Shown here: one piece after another, positions 7,401 to 16,097 of the stretch | How positions within the stretch are numbered: the first letter of the stretch is position 1 | Layout: the number at the start of each line of letters is the position of its first letter | Source: Pseudomonas sp. Q1-7 | Lineage (GTDB): Bacteria; Pseudomonadota; Gammaproteobacteria; Pseudomonadales; Pseudomonadaceae | NCBI RefSeq assembly: GCF_028010285.1 | Contig: NZ_CP116304.1 | Location: forward strand, 1,132,501-1,196,500 | Direction: 5' to 3' | Length of the DNA: 64,000 nucleotides | Position numbers and translations under genes: made by a program | Notes under the pieces: generated by a model | What the model saw: only the letters and a program-made list of their open reading frames with translations | What the model was told of the DNA's origin: nothing | Databases searched by the model: none

Positions 7401-10293
7401 GGTGGAACGCATCCACGCCATCCGCGAATACAACCATTGCACCGAGGGCGACGCCCGCGACGGCACGGCGGACTGCCCGCTGGCCCGGCAGCACCCGTAC
7501 TTCGGTCAGTTCGGCCGTGCCGACTGGCTGGGCGCCCGCACCACCCTGCAGCGCTGGTTCGCCGACCCGCTGGTCAACACCTACAACGTCGACCGCGGCC
7601 TGGGGAACATCTTCACCCACGACCACTTCGGCCCCTCCACCCACCAGCAGGTCGGTCTCTACGCCACCGTACTCACCGAGCCGGCCGGCTCCAGCTGGTA
7701 CCACGCCGAAACCGGCCAACCGCTATACAGCAGTGCGCGGCAGGACGGCGGTCCGACTTCCTGGCAGGCGGTGATCGCCACCGGCGACGTGGACGGCGAC
7801 GGCAAGAACGACAGCTTCCGCGAGTTTTTCATGGAGTACAGCGACTTCCAGCATGCCTACGAGGCGGGCGTGTATGTCGGTGCCGGCCCTGACGGCGTCC
7901 CGGATGCCGGCGCCTACCCGACTTCCCGCGACAGCTTCCGCTACGCCATCAACCCGCCGGTGCGGCAATCCGGGCCGAACTTCTTCGAGTCGGTGCGTGA
8001 AGTCGCCGGCGGCGAGGTTCCCGGTTGCCCGAGCCGGCCCTGCCCGCAGGCCATCTCGGTGGATGACCCCGGCATGTTCGTCGTCAACTACCGTAACGAG
8101 CCTGTCGGCCTGCGCATCTTCGACCCGAACAAGGCAGCCCCGGACGGCAAGCCGGGGATGCAGGCCGACGGCCTGGCCGGTGACCTCGCCCATGCCCTGC
8201 AGAGTCGCACCGACCGCGCTATCCCGGCGCTCAACCTGGCGCCGAGCGCCATCAGTTCGGCCACTGGCCCGACCGGTGCGAGCACCGCGTTCCCGCCGCA
8301 CATCAACGCGGCGGGCGACCTGCCCGGCGACCCGTTCACGCCGTTGCTGCGGGCCTACTCCGGCGACAACGTGCGCCTGCGCATGCACGCCGGCGGCCAC
8401 GAGGAGGAGCACAACGTCACCCTCCATGGCGTGAAGTGGCTGCATTCCGGCACGGGTTTCGGCAACAGCGGCAACTCGGGCTGGAAGGCCTCGCAGATGG
8501 TGAGCATCTCGGAGCAGATGGGCTTCGTCGCCCCGGTGGCCATGATGTCCGGCAATACCGCCCTGGAAGCCGCCGACTACCTGTACAACATGGATGCTTC
8601 CATCGAGGGCTACTGGAACGGTATCTGGGGCGTGATGCGCAACTACACCCAGCCGCGCGCCGACCTGTTCGCGCTGCCCAACAACCCGCGCCCGGTGTCG
8701 TCGCGCAACACCACCCAGTTCGATGGCGTGTGCCCGCGTACCACGCCCAACCCCAGCGGTATCGGCTCCCGGCCCACGGTGCAGCGCAACTACGAGATAG
8801 TCGCCGCCCTGGCCAATGACATCCTCGGCAACCCGCTGGGGCTGACCATCGGCGATCCGGACAATGCCGGCATGCACGCCGGCGGCCCGCTCGATCCGCA
8901 GGGCGGCACCCTGGTGTTCAACCCGCGGCGGGTGACCATCCCGCAGGCCACGGTGGTGGACGAGGAGGACGGCGAAGTGTTCACCATCGGCGGCCAGTCC
9001 GGTCCGCTGCATGACCCCACCGCCATCCTCTACGTGCGCAAGGCCGACCTCGACCCGCTCACCGGCAAGCTCAAGCCCGGCGTCCCGGTTGAGCCGCTGG
9101 TGCTGCGTGCCGCTGCCGGCGACTGCGTGAACATCACCCTGGAGAACCGCCTGCCGCTGGTGATGCCCGACCTGCCCACCCACGCGGTGATGCAGGGCCT
9201 GGTGAAACGCGACCGCGACAGCGCCCGGGGCTCCACCACCTTCAACAACAACATGATGCGGCCCTCCAGCCACGTCGGCCTGCATACCCAACTGCTGGCC
9301 TACGACATCACCAAGGCGGATGGCTTCAACGTCGGCATCAACCCGGTGCAGACCGTCGAGCCGCGCGGCGCGGCGGGCGGCGCCTGGCCGTCGAAGAGCT
9401 ACAAGTTCTACGTCGGTCACCTGGAGCGCGAAGGCAAGCCGGTCACCCAACTTGGCCGCAGCGTCGACAACATCACGGCGTCCCCGATCGAGTTCGGCGG
9501 CTTCAACCTGCTGCCGGCCGACCCGATCAAGCAGGGCCAGAAGGGCCTGGCCGGCGCCATGAGCATCGCGCCCCAGGGCGCCACCTGGACCGAGGACGCC
9601 GGCAGCCGTGCCGCCGCCACCGTGACCCCGCTGTCCGGCACGCCGTACCGCGACTTCTCGCTGGTGCTGCACAAGTCGCTGAACATGCGCTGGGCCGACG
9701 GTCGCTCGGTGGCGAACATGGCCTCCGAAGGCTTCGGCATCCCGGCCGATCCCAAGGACAACTCCGGCATGGCGGTGAACTACCGGAGCGAGCCGCTCTG
9801 GTACCGCTTCGCCAAGGCACCGGACGCGCCCTTCGGCCACGCCCAGGGTCACGGTTGGGGCGACGTGCCCAACGCACACATGGCCTACAACAACGAGCTG
9901 GTGGGCGGCGACCCGGTGACCCCGATCCTGAAGGTCAAACCCGGCCAGCCGTTCCGCACCCACGTGACCATGCCTTCCGGCGGCAGCCGTGGGATGACCT
10001 TCCAGCTCGACGGCCATGTCTGGGCGTTCAACCCCTTCCTTTCGGAGAACATCGACCAGTGGGGCTACCCGCTCAAGAATGCCGGCATCGGCTCGACCCG
10101 CTTCGGCCTCAACCCGGCGGCCATGTACATCGGCGCCCAGGAGAGCGTGCTGCCGGCGGCCCACTTCAGCCTCTGGCTGCCCAGCGCCGGGGGCGCCAAC
10201 GCGGTGCCGGGGGACTACCTGTACCGGGACTACGCCGCCTTCGGCAACGTCGGCGGGGTCTGGGGACTGCTGCGGGTGACCGACGAGCCCTGA
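4486..10293 (+). CDS. mnxG: Giant exported multicopper oxidase, probable Mn(II) oxidase MnxG
   Basis: A 1935-residue protein with a signal peptide (hydrophobic residues ~20-42, ending SAEA) and repeated cupredoxin domains. Copper motifs: HVFHLHGH at 478-485; H532-C533-H534-x3-H538-x4-M543, the type 1 site; HIH at 942-944; HDH at 1045-1047 with H1053; and HEEEH...LHG at 1305-1315. The type 1 site lies well before the C-terminus, as in MnxG enzymes and unlike laccases. An acidic run at 632-642 (D/E only) may bind metal. Size and layout match P. putida GB-1 MnxG, which oxidises soluble Mn(II) to MnO2 outside the cell. ATG 4486 is chosen over an upstream in-frame ATG because it gives the signal peptide directly, with GAGG 9 bp before it. 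A sigma54 promoter precedes it. Confidence 0.85.
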   Translation: MNRTLSSSSANPLSAGARWTPLYLGGALLLLGALFSAGSAEAAVQCQRNLVANVVALDQPLMFNRLGAQNINGMMFALRRDVVDRNEVPLTQGGAAVPGEVALRPDKRPRPLVLRVAAGDCLTINLQNLLAYQANPNDPDDPLFKKDEQVADRHVGFQVNGMQALNDIGDIATNAGRNANSLIPPGGSRSYTLYAEREGAFAASSYGATFGGEGTGGNTANGLIAQVVVLPKGARTYRNVVTEEELRLATTGRTPAGQPIIDYEARYPQEAPWTKEGKGGLPVLAMMDNGEIVASDTDAVVMGPNPDGSFPRSTYPLESYGKRNPALPNRLEPFRDFSSVFHDENAVAQAFPGYWNDPVFGHVLEPTRDSFMINYGAGGIGAEVVANRLGVGPMHDCLSCAFEEFFLSAHTVGDIAMQVDVPANVGLENILPGQVPPEGSTGVKASMALFPAEPSNVAHSYMGDAVRFRNSHNGYEQHVFHLHGHQWLFNPDDDNSDYIDAQGIGPGSGYTYEIANGGSGNRNRTAGDAIYHCHFYPHFAQGMWAMWRVHDVFEEGTRLAVSEEGDDGFHKKPFELRSGLPAPGARALPDGEIVAGTPIPAIVPLPGKALPPMPGKVAVVPKYGKELVAGNDDDEEDDDDDDSSHASERKAVGSVALVDRSEANRNADGSLKNPGFPFWIGGIEKTVGQRPSTPPLDMLDSAKAQALKDSGKALWANIDPAQAGGWDGGLPRHTLDGVSAGGEAEVVTSALDFSKVVHRAKAVFLPEEGTDVEQSVMAYHAKASHPSFAVLPGGTVQPRDFRTNGNLPVGGAPYYEPCMDDTGKRLTQASALGRFNSGETLAGQSFTGSSAYTADRPRVYKGANIQFDAVFNKVGYHFPQTRILTLWEDAWPVINKQQPPEPLVMRMNTFDCTMYQHTNLIPAVYELDDYQVRTPTDIVGQHIHLPKWDLTAADGSANGWNYEDGTLSPAAVVERIHAIREYNHCTEGDARDGTADCPLARQHPYFGQFGRADWLGARTTLQRWFADPLVNTYNVDRGLGNIFTHDHFGPSTHQQVGLYATVLTEPAGSSWYHAETGQPLYSSARQDGGPTSWQAVIATGDVDGDGKNDSFREFFMEYSDFQHAYEAGVYVGAGPDGVPDAGAYPTSRDSFRYAINPPVRQSGPNFFESVREVAGGEVPGCPSRPCPQAISVDDPGMFVVNYRNEPVGLRIFDPNKAAPDGKPGMQADGLAGDLAHALQSRTDRAIPALNLAPSAISSATGPTGASTAFPPHINAAGDLPGDPFTPLLRAYSGDNVRLRMHAGGHEEEHNVTLHGVKWLHSGTGFGNSGNSGWKASQMVSISEQMGFVAPVAMMSGNTALEAADYLYNMDASIEGYWNGIWGVMRNYTQPRADLFALPNNPRPVSSRNTTQFDGVCPRTTPNPSGIGSRPTVQRNYEIVAALANDILGNPLGLTIGDPDNAGMHAGGPLDPQGGTLVFNPRRVTIPQATVVDEEDGEVFTIGGQSGPLHDPTAILYVRKADLDPLTGKLKPGVPVEPLVLRAAAGDCVNITLENRLPLVMPDLPTHAVMQGLVKRDRDSARGSTTFNNNMMRPSSHVGLHTQLLAYDITKADGFNVGINPVQTVEPRGAAGGAWPSKSYKFYVGHLEREGKPVTQLGRSVDNITASPIEFGGFNLLPADPIKQGQKGLAGAMSIAPQGATWTEDAGSRAAATVTPLSGTPYRDFSLVLHKSLNMRWADGRSVANMASEGFGIPADPKDNSGMAVNYRSEPLWYRFAKAPDAPFGHAQGHGWGDVPNAHMAYNNELVGGDPVTPILKVKPGQPFRTHVTMPSGGSRGMTFQLDGHVWAFNPFLSENIDQWGYPLKNAGIGSTRFGLNPAAMYIGAQESVLPAAHFSLWLPSAGGANAVPGDYLYRDYAAFGNVGGVWGLLRVTDEP

Positions 10294-10298
10294 GGGGG

Positions 10299-10344
10299 GG
10301 GAGATTCATTCGCGAGGGCGGCCAGCATCGCGAATGAATCTCCC
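10299..10344. terminator. Perfect 17-bp inverted repeat after the oxidase
   Basis: GGGAGATTCATTCGCGA (10299-10315) and its exact complement (10328-10344) flank a 12-nt loop and begin 5 bp after the oxidase stop. There is no T-tract, so it is either an mRNA-stabilising or terminating hairpin or a REP-type repeat; GCGAATGAAT is typical of Pseudomonas repeats. More REP-like sequence follows to about 10390. Confidence 0.6.
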
Positions 10345-10409
10345 GCGGAAGTACGAGGCCCGCATTGCGGTCCGTTCGCAAGTGAATGCGCACCGGGCTC
10401 AGGGCTCGA

Positions 10410-12263
10410 TCAATAGTGATACCACTTGAGTTCCAGCATCACCTCGTTCACCGGCGTGGCGAGCTGGCTGAATTCCCGTTGCGCGGAGACGCGCAGGCCG
10501 AGGTTGCGGGAGATTTCCCAGTGCTGGTTGAGGGACAGGCGGCGGCGGACTTCGCCGTTGTGGAAGTAATCGCCGGAGGCTTCCAGGCTGAGGCTGCCCA
10601 GCGGGTTGTGCCAGAGCAGGCCGGTGTCGAAGCCGGCGGCGGTGGCGATGAAGGGCGCGAAGTCTTCGTTGTGCTCGAGGCGCGCGGTGGCCAGGGCGAA
10701 GCCCAGGGCTTCGTCGCCGAGCTGCCAGGTGCCGCCGGCTCCGCCGTTCAGGTGGCTGACCAGGCGCTCGTCGCCGTCTTCGCCGAGCACCCGTTCCAGG
10801 CCGCCGGCCACCTGCCAGGACCAGGGCTTGAGCAGCTCGCCGCGCGGGGTGAGGGAGCGAATGGTGGCCAGGTCCAGGCGCTGCAATTGCCAGTGGTTGC
10901 GCTCGTACTGGCGCAGCTTGGCCTGGAGGATTTCGATCTGCGCGCCCAGGGGGAAGCCGGACAGGTTGTCGTTGAGGTCGTGGTAGGCCATGCGCAGGCC
11001 GTACTCGGCGAAGGCGCGGTCCTCACGGGTGCCCACGCCCAATTGCCAGGTCCGCGATTCGTGGCCTTCCTCGGGGAGGTCCGGTCGATCCACCTGGAGT
11101 TCCGGCGGCGGGTTGCGGTTGATGCTCTGCAGCAGCTTGAAACTGCGGGTCGCGGTCTCGGCGGTGCGTTCCTCGCCGGTGCTGCGGTAACGCACCAGGC
11201 GAAACGCGGCATCCTGGATCAGCGCACGGCGTGGGGCGGGCAGGGCGAGGAAGGCCGGGTCGTCCAGCTGGCGTTCATCCCCGGCCAGGCGCAGCACCCA
11301 GCGCTGTTCGGCGGCGTCCAGCGGTTCGGCGCGGGCCAACAGTTCCTTTTCCCGCGAGGGGCGATAGTCGATGGATGCCACCAGGCCGGCCTGCTTGACC
11401 GCGCGCACGGTGTCGGTGGGGATGGCGGTGATCGGGAACTGGTCGGTGAGTTCGATGCCGGGGCGGGCGATTTCCAGCAGTTCCAGCAGGCGGTAGGAAC
11501 AGTTCTCGTCGAAGAAGAAGTAGTCGAAGCGGATCTGCTTGAGTTCCCAGACGTGTTCCACCATGCGTCCGGTCTCCGCCGGGCTGAGGTTCAGGCGGTA
11601 CTCCCAGAGGTCGCGGTTCTCCAGGCGGCTGTATTCCTTGAGCTTGTCGCGGTAGGGCACCAGGGCAAACAGGCCGGGATAGCCGCCCATTAGACCTTTC
11701 CACGCATAGAGGATGCTGTTGTCCGCGCCTTCGATGAAGGCGCCGAAGTTCAGCGCATAGCTGAGCATGACCGTGTTGTTGTCGTGGACGTCCGGCTGGT
11801 CGATGCGCAGCAGGGTGTGGCCGAACATGGACGACGGGCTGTTCAGGTAGGCGGCGGGGAACACCAGGACCGTGCTGTGCGGGTTGACGTCGGCGTACCA
11901 GCGCTCGAATTCGTTGCAGGCCGGCTGTGGCAGGTCGTTCAGTCGGAGTTGCTCGCGCAGCCAGCGGGTGCGCGCCGGGTAGGTGCATTGCGGGTGCTTG
12001 TCGCCCAGGCTCGCCGGCTGGTAGAGGGCGTCCAGGGTAGCGCGCAGTTCGGCGGCCGGCTGGCTCGCGCCGTCCTCGGCGAGGAAGAAGTCATCGTCGT
12101 CCACATAGCTGCGCCAGCCGCCCAGCTTGCCGGTCTCGTAGTGGCCGAGGGCGACCCAGTAGGGATCGTCCGCCAGCGCCTGCAGGCGTTCGGCGGGGAC
12201 ATTGGGAGCGGCGTGGGCTGTGATCCAGGTGCACAGTGCGAGGTACGGGAAAATCCGTTTCAA
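10410..12263 (-). CDS. DUF4105 (Lnb N-terminal periplasmic domain) protein
   Basis: A 617-residue predicted exported protein of the DUF4105 family. The TTG at 12263 gives the signal peptide MKRIFPYLALCTWITAHA; an upstream in-frame ATG would bury it. The middle of the protein has the family core YLNSPSSMFGHTLLRI and LMGGYPGLFALVPY plus a cluster around DYFFFDENCSYRLLELLE, where a Cys/His/Asn group could be catalytic. The C-terminal third is rich in alternating patterns ending in LKWYHY, suggestive of a beta-barrel. It converges on the oxidase gene. Function unknown; the family is widespread in Pseudomonas, so a link with Mn oxidation is only positional. Confidence 0.75.
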   Translation of the reverse strand: MKRIFPYLALCTWITAHAAPNVPAERLQALADDPYWVALGHYETGKLGGWRSYVDDDDFFLAEDGASQPAAELRATLDALYQPASLGDKHPQCTYPARTRWLREQLRLNDLPQPACNEFERWYADVNPHSTVLVFPAAYLNSPSSMFGHTLLRIDQPDVHDNNTVMLSYALNFGAFIEGADNSILYAWKGLMGGYPGLFALVPYRDKLKEYSRLENRDLWEYRLNLSPAETGRMVEHVWELKQIRFDYFFFDENCSYRLLELLEIARPGIELTDQFPITAIPTDTVRAVKQAGLVASIDYRPSREKELLARAEPLDAAEQRWVLRLAGDERQLDDPAFLALPAPRRALIQDAAFRLVRYRSTGEERTAETATRSFKLLQSINRNPPPELQVDRPDLPEEGHESRTWQLGVGTREDRAFAEYGLRMAYHDLNDNLSGFPLGAQIEILQAKLRQYERNHWQLQRLDLATIRSLTPRGELLKPWSWQVAGGLERVLGEDGDERLVSHLNGGAGGTWQLGDEALGFALATARLEHNEDFAPFIATAAGFDTGLLWHNPLGSLSLEASGDYFHNGEVRRRLSLNQHWEISRNLGLRVSAQREFSQLATPVNEVMLELKWYHY

Positions 12264-12427
12264 GGGCGCGGCTCTTCTTGGTGAGAGGTTCGTCGGCCGG
12301 AGCTTTGGGTAGGCCGGGGCGAGTGTCAAGCAAGGCCAGGGCAGGCATTTGCGCAAGTTTGCCGAACCAGGATGCAGGCTGCGTTACAGCGTCCACACTT
12401 AGGAGTGTGAACTGGGGAGATTCCAGC

Positions 12428-12751
12428 ATGACTGTCACCGACCCTCGGGCCGCACTCGATGCCCTGATCGTGGAGTACACCGCCCGCGCCAATGCCATTC
12501 GCGAGGACCTGGCCCGCAGCCACTCGCCGGATTTCGCCGAGCAGGCGATCCAGCGCGAGAACGACGAAGTGCTCGAGGCCATCCTCGCCGAGACCGAAGC
12601 GGCCCTGCGTCGCGTGGGGTTGGCCAAGCTGCGCCTGGCCGACGGCAGCTACGGCTATTGCCAGCGCTGCGGCGAGCCCATCGAGCCGGCGCGCCTGGCG
12701 GTGCTTCCGGCGGCCGAATTCTGCCTCGGCTGTGCGGACCTGGCCCATTGA
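12428..12751 (+). CDS. TraR/DksA-type zinc-finger protein
   Basis: A 107-residue protein with a helical N-terminal coiled-coil portion and a C-terminal four-cysteine zinc finger (CQRCGEPI ... FCLGCADL), the DksA/TraR signature. These proteins enter the RNA polymerase secondary channel and modulate initiation, sometimes with ppGpp. It is shorter than DksA (about 150 residues). ATG 12428 is used because GGGAG lies upstream and the coiled coil starts there. It precedes a Lon-like protease in the same direction, the order also seen at PA4577-PA4576. Confidence 0.85.
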   Translation: MTVTDPRAALDALIVEYTARANAIREDLARSHSPDFAEQAIQRENDEVLEAILAETEAALRRVGLAKLRLADGSYGYCQRCGEPIEPARLAVLPAAEFCLGCADLAH

Positions 12752-12841
12752 CCAGCCCCCCGGCGTAATGCCTTGCCAGTGATGTCGGGGCGGCGCCAGA
12801 ATGCGGCCATCGCTTTCTTGCCGAGCCATTAAGGACACTCG

Positions 12842-15352
12842 ATGCCTGACTCCTTCGCTGCCAGCCTGCGTCTGGCGCCCGATGCGCTTACCCGTCCCTT
12901 CGAGCCCCAGCAGTTCAGCTTCAAGAGCACTGAAGACCTGGAACCCTTTCGCGGCGTGCTCGGTCAGGAGCGCGCGGTGGAGGCCCTGCAATTCGGCGTC
13001 GCCATGCCGCGCCCCGGCTATAACGTCTACGTGATGGGCGAGCCGGGCACCGGGCGCTTCTCCTTCGTCCAGCGCTACCTCAAGGCCGAGGGCAAGCGCC
13101 TGGAGACGCCGGTGGACTGGGTCTACGTCAACCATTTCGACGAGCCCCGCGAGCCCCGTGCCCTGCAGTTGCCGGCGGGCGAGGCGAGCGACTTCATCGT
13201 TGACATAGAACACTTGGTGGACAACCTGCTGTCCACCTTTCCGGCGGTGTTCGAAACGCCCACCTTCCAGCAGAAGAAGAGCGCCATCGACCGTGCCTTC
13301 AACCAGCGTTACGACCGTGCGCTGGACGTGATCGAGCGCCTGGCGCTGGAAAAGGACGTCGCCCTCTATCGCGACAGCGCCAACATCGCCTTCACCCCGA
13401 TGAAGGACGGTAAAGCGCTGGACGAGGCGGACTTCTCGCAACTGCCGGAATCCGAGCGCGAGCGTTTCCACGACGACATCGCCGCGCTGGAAGAGCGTCT
13501 GAACGAGGAACTGTCCAGCCTCCCGCAGTGGAAGCGCGAGTCCAGCAACCAGTTGCGCCAGCTCAACGAGGAAACCATCGCCCAGGCCTTGCAGCCCCTG
13601 CTGTCGCCGTTGTCGGAAAAGTACGCGGAGAATGCCGGCGTGGTCGCCTACCTGCAGGCCATGCAGGTCAACCTGCTGAAGACGGTGGTGGACCAACTGC
13701 TGGATGAAAAGCCGGATGCCCAGCGCCGCGAGCTGCTGGAAGAGCAGTACTGCCCGAGCCTGGTGGTCGGCCACCACGCCAGCGGTGGCGCACCGGTGGT
13801 GTTCGAGCCGCACCCCACCTACGACAACCTGTTCGGCCGGATCGAATACGGCACCGACCAGGGGGCCCTCTACACCAGCTATCGCCAGTTGCGCCCGGGG
13901 GCGTTGCATCGCGCCAACGGCGGCTTCCTGATCCTGGAGGCGGAGAAGCTGCTGGGTGAGCCCTTCGTCTGGGATGCACTGAAGCGCGCCCTGCATTCGC
14001 GCCAGTTGAAGATGGAATCGCCGCTCGCAGAATTGGGCCGCCTGGCCACCGTGACCCTGACACCCCAGGTGATCCCGCTGCAGGTGAAAGTGGTGATCAT
14101 CGGTTCGCGCCAGCTCTACTACACGCTGCAGGACCTGGACCCGGACTTCCAGGAGATGTTCCGCGTGCTGGTGGACTTCGACGAGGAGATCGCCCTCTCG
14201 GACGACAGCCTGGAGCAATTCGCCCAGTTGCTGAAGACGCGCACGTCGGAAGAGGGGATGGCGCCCCTCACCGCCGCCGCGGTGGCCCGCCTGGCCACCT
14301 ACAGCGCGCGCCTGGCGGAGCACCAGGGGCGCCTGTCGGCCCGCATCGGCGACCTGTTCCAACTGGTCAGCGAGGCGGATTTCGTCCGCAACCTGGCTGG
14401 CGAGCCGGTGACGGATGTCGGCCACATCGACCGCGCCCTGAAGGCCAAGGCCACCCGCACCGGCCGGGTTTCCGCGCGCATTCTCGATGACATGCTGGCG
14501 GGCATCATCCTGATCGACACCGCCGGTGCCGCCGTGGGCAAATGCAATGGCCTGACCGTGCTGGAAGTGGGCGATTCGGCGTTCGGCGTGCCGGCGCGGA
14601 TTTCCGCGACCGTCTATCCGGGCAGCTCGGGTATCGTCGACATCGAGCGCGAGGTCAACCTCGGTCAGCCGATTCACTCCAAGGGCGTGATGATCCTCAC
14701 TGGCTACCTCGGCAGCCGTTACGCCCAGGAATTTCCCCTGGAGATTTCCGCCAGCATTGCCCTGGAGCAGTCCTACGGCTATGTCGATGGCGACAGTGCG
14801 TCCCTCGGCGAAGCCTGCACCCTGATCTCCGCCCTGTCGCGCACGCCGCTCAGGCAATGCTTCGCCATCACCGGCTCGATCAACCAGTTCGGCGAAGTCC
14901 AGGCGGTGGGTGGGGTCAACGAGAAGATCGAGGGTTTCTTCCGCCTGTGCGAGGCTCGCGGGCTGACCGGCGAACAGGGGGTGATCATTCCCCATGCCAA
15001 CGTCACCAACCTGATGCTCGACGACCGCGTGCTGGACGCCGTACGCAGCGGGCGCTTCCACGTCTATGCCGTGCGTCAGGCCGACGAGGCACTGAGTCTG
15101 CTGGTCGGCGAACCGGCCGGGGTGCCGGATGACAAGGGCCAGTTCCCCGAAGGCAGCGTCAACGCCCGTGTGGTGGCGCGGCTGCGGGAGATCGCCGAGA
15201 TGGGCCTGGAGGAAGAAGAGAAGGCCGCGCCGGCGCAAGAAGTGGTGGAGGCCGTGTCCAAGGTCGCCGCACCTCCCAAGCCTTCGCGCAAGGGGCCGAA
15301 GCAGGAGCCGGGCAAGGCGCCGGCCCCCGACAAGACCCAGGGACCGGCCTGA
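12842..15352 (+). CDS. Lon-family ATP-dependent protease (LonB-like)
   Basis: An 836-residue protein with an N-terminal segment typical of stand-alone bacterial Lon-like proteases, an AAA+ domain (Walker A-like GEPGTGRFS at ~60-68, with R replacing the usual K; later Walker B-like GGFLILEAEKL) and a C-terminal Lon S16 domain. The catalytic serine is in GDSASLGEAC, and the lysine is probably in GGVNEKIEGFF. The last ~60 residues are charged and Pro/Lys-rich. Homologues are PA4576 and, more distantly, the stress protease AsrA (PA0779). Whether the altered P-loop still hydrolyses ATP cannot be seen. Confidence 0.88.
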   Translation: MPDSFAASLRLAPDALTRPFEPQQFSFKSTEDLEPFRGVLGQERAVEALQFGVAMPRPGYNVYVMGEPGTGRFSFVQRYLKAEGKRLETPVDWVYVNHFDEPREPRALQLPAGEASDFIVDIEHLVDNLLSTFPAVFETPTFQQKKSAIDRAFNQRYDRALDVIERLALEKDVALYRDSANIAFTPMKDGKALDEADFSQLPESERERFHDDIAALEERLNEELSSLPQWKRESSNQLRQLNEETIAQALQPLLSPLSEKYAENAGVVAYLQAMQVNLLKTVVDQLLDEKPDAQRRELLEEQYCPSLVVGHHASGGAPVVFEPHPTYDNLFGRIEYGTDQGALYTSYRQLRPGALHRANGGFLILEAEKLLGEPFVWDALKRALHSRQLKMESPLAELGRLATVTLTPQVIPLQVKVVIIGSRQLYYTLQDLDPDFQEMFRVLVDFDEEIALSDDSLEQFAQLLKTRTSEEGMAPLTAAAVARLATYSARLAEHQGRLSARIGDLFQLVSEADFVRNLAGEPVTDVGHIDRALKAKATRTGRVSARILDDMLAGIILIDTAGAAVGKCNGLTVLEVGDSAFGVPARISATVYPGSSGIVDIEREVNLGQPIHSKGVMILTGYLGSRYAQEFPLEISASIALEQSYGYVDGDSASLGEACTLISALSRTPLRQCFAITGSINQFGEVQAVGGVNEKIEGFFRLCEARGLTGEQGVIIPHANVTNLMLDDRVLDAVRSGRFHVYAVRQADEALSLLVGEPAGVPDDKGQFPEGSVNARVVARLREIAEMGLEEEEKAAPAQEVVEAVSKVAAPPKPSRKGPKQEPGKAPAPDKTQGPA

Positions 15353-15473
15353 GTGCCTGCTCGACCGGCCGCGCGGACATCGGTTTCGGCGTGGCTGGTC
15401 AGTCAGTGATCGGTGGCGGGCGCGGCCTGCACGTAGCGCGTCCCACGGCCTTTCCCTCACCCTGTTCACAGGG

Positions 15474-15496
15474 TTATCCACAGTTCGCGTGGATAA
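15474..15496. promoter_or_regulatory. Inverted pair of DnaA-box-like sites
   Basis: TTATCCACA on the plus strand (15474-15482) and TTATCCACG on the minus strand (15488-15496), 5 bp apart, match the DnaA box TTATNCACA perfectly and with one change. They lie about 70 bp before the next gene. A third box is at 15996. Confidence 0.5.
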
Positions 15497-15564
15497 GCGC
15501 CGCGCTTTCGCAGGTCCGAACTCCGGTGTAGGCTGAAAAACAGTCCTCTGCGAGGAACGCCGCC

Positions 15565-15906
15565 ATGACGCGCAACCTCTGCCTTACCCGCCAATGCCTG
15601 GGACTGGTGACCCGGATCGAATGCGAGATTCGTCCGCTGGCGGGAGAGAATGGACTCTGGACGCTGCTCTGCGCAGCGGGAATGTCGGGGGAGCAACCCT
15701 CGGCGATCAAGGCCCAGGGGCCATTCCACGGGCCTTTCGTGGCGGAGTCCGTACTCTCCGCAATTGCCGATTGCCTGGTCGAGCAGGGGTATACCGAAGC
15801 CCATGACCCGCCGATCTGGCGTCTGCATCTGCAAGGCGAACTGCGCCGTATCAATGGCACGCGCTGCCGGAACCTGGGCAACTGCCAGTTCCGTCCTGAA
15901 ACCTGA
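15565..15906 (+). CDS. Conserved hypothetical protein (PA4575-like)
   Basis: A 113-residue protein of no known fold family that I recognise. It has four cysteines early and mid sequence (LCLTRQCLG, IECE, LLCAAG), another in IADCLVEQG, and two near the end (CRNLGNC), but no arrangement that clearly names a zinc site. No signal peptide or membrane segment. Position after the Lon-like protease matches PA4575. The gene is flanked on both sides by DnaA-box-like sites. Confidence 0.6.
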   Translation: MTRNLCLTRQCLGLVTRIECEIRPLAGENGLWTLLCAAGMSGEQPSAIKAQGPFHGPFVAESVLSAIADCLVEQGYTEAHDPPIWRLHLQGELRRINGTRCRNLGNCQFRPET

Positions 15907-15995
15907 CGGCGGGCGCCTGGCCAGCTTTTGAACAACGGCCGGCGAGTGGCGGGAGCAGGGCGCTTGCCCGGACGTTCCAATGCCCATTCACAGAC

Positions 15996-16004
15996 TTATC
16001 CACA
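15996..16004 (+). promoter_or_regulatory. DnaA-box-like site
   Basis: A perfect TTATCCACA, about 100 bp upstream of the YqhA-like gene and 520 bp from the inverted pair at 15474. Confidence 0.4.
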
Positions 16005-16097
16005 GTGTCTGGGGATATTTCAGTGTGTTGCCATTATTTTTCTGCAGGAAGCGCCTCGTTATACTCGCGGCCGGTTTTCAACTGACTACGAGAAACC

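Noticed and set aside
4498-10164. Two very long minus-strand open frames (1073 and 813 codons) opposite the oxidase gene.
   Set aside because: They are antisense shadows of a GC-rich gene; the plus strand has copper motifs, signal peptide, promoter and codon bias.
12326-15481. A 1051-codon minus-strand frame opposite the Lon-like protease.
   Set aside because: It has no recognisable domains, and the plus-strand gene has clear Lon motifs.
15474-15496. DnaA-box-like pair considered as a replication origin.
   Set aside because: No dnaA, dnaN, gyrB or rpmH genes nearby and no AT-rich unwinding region.
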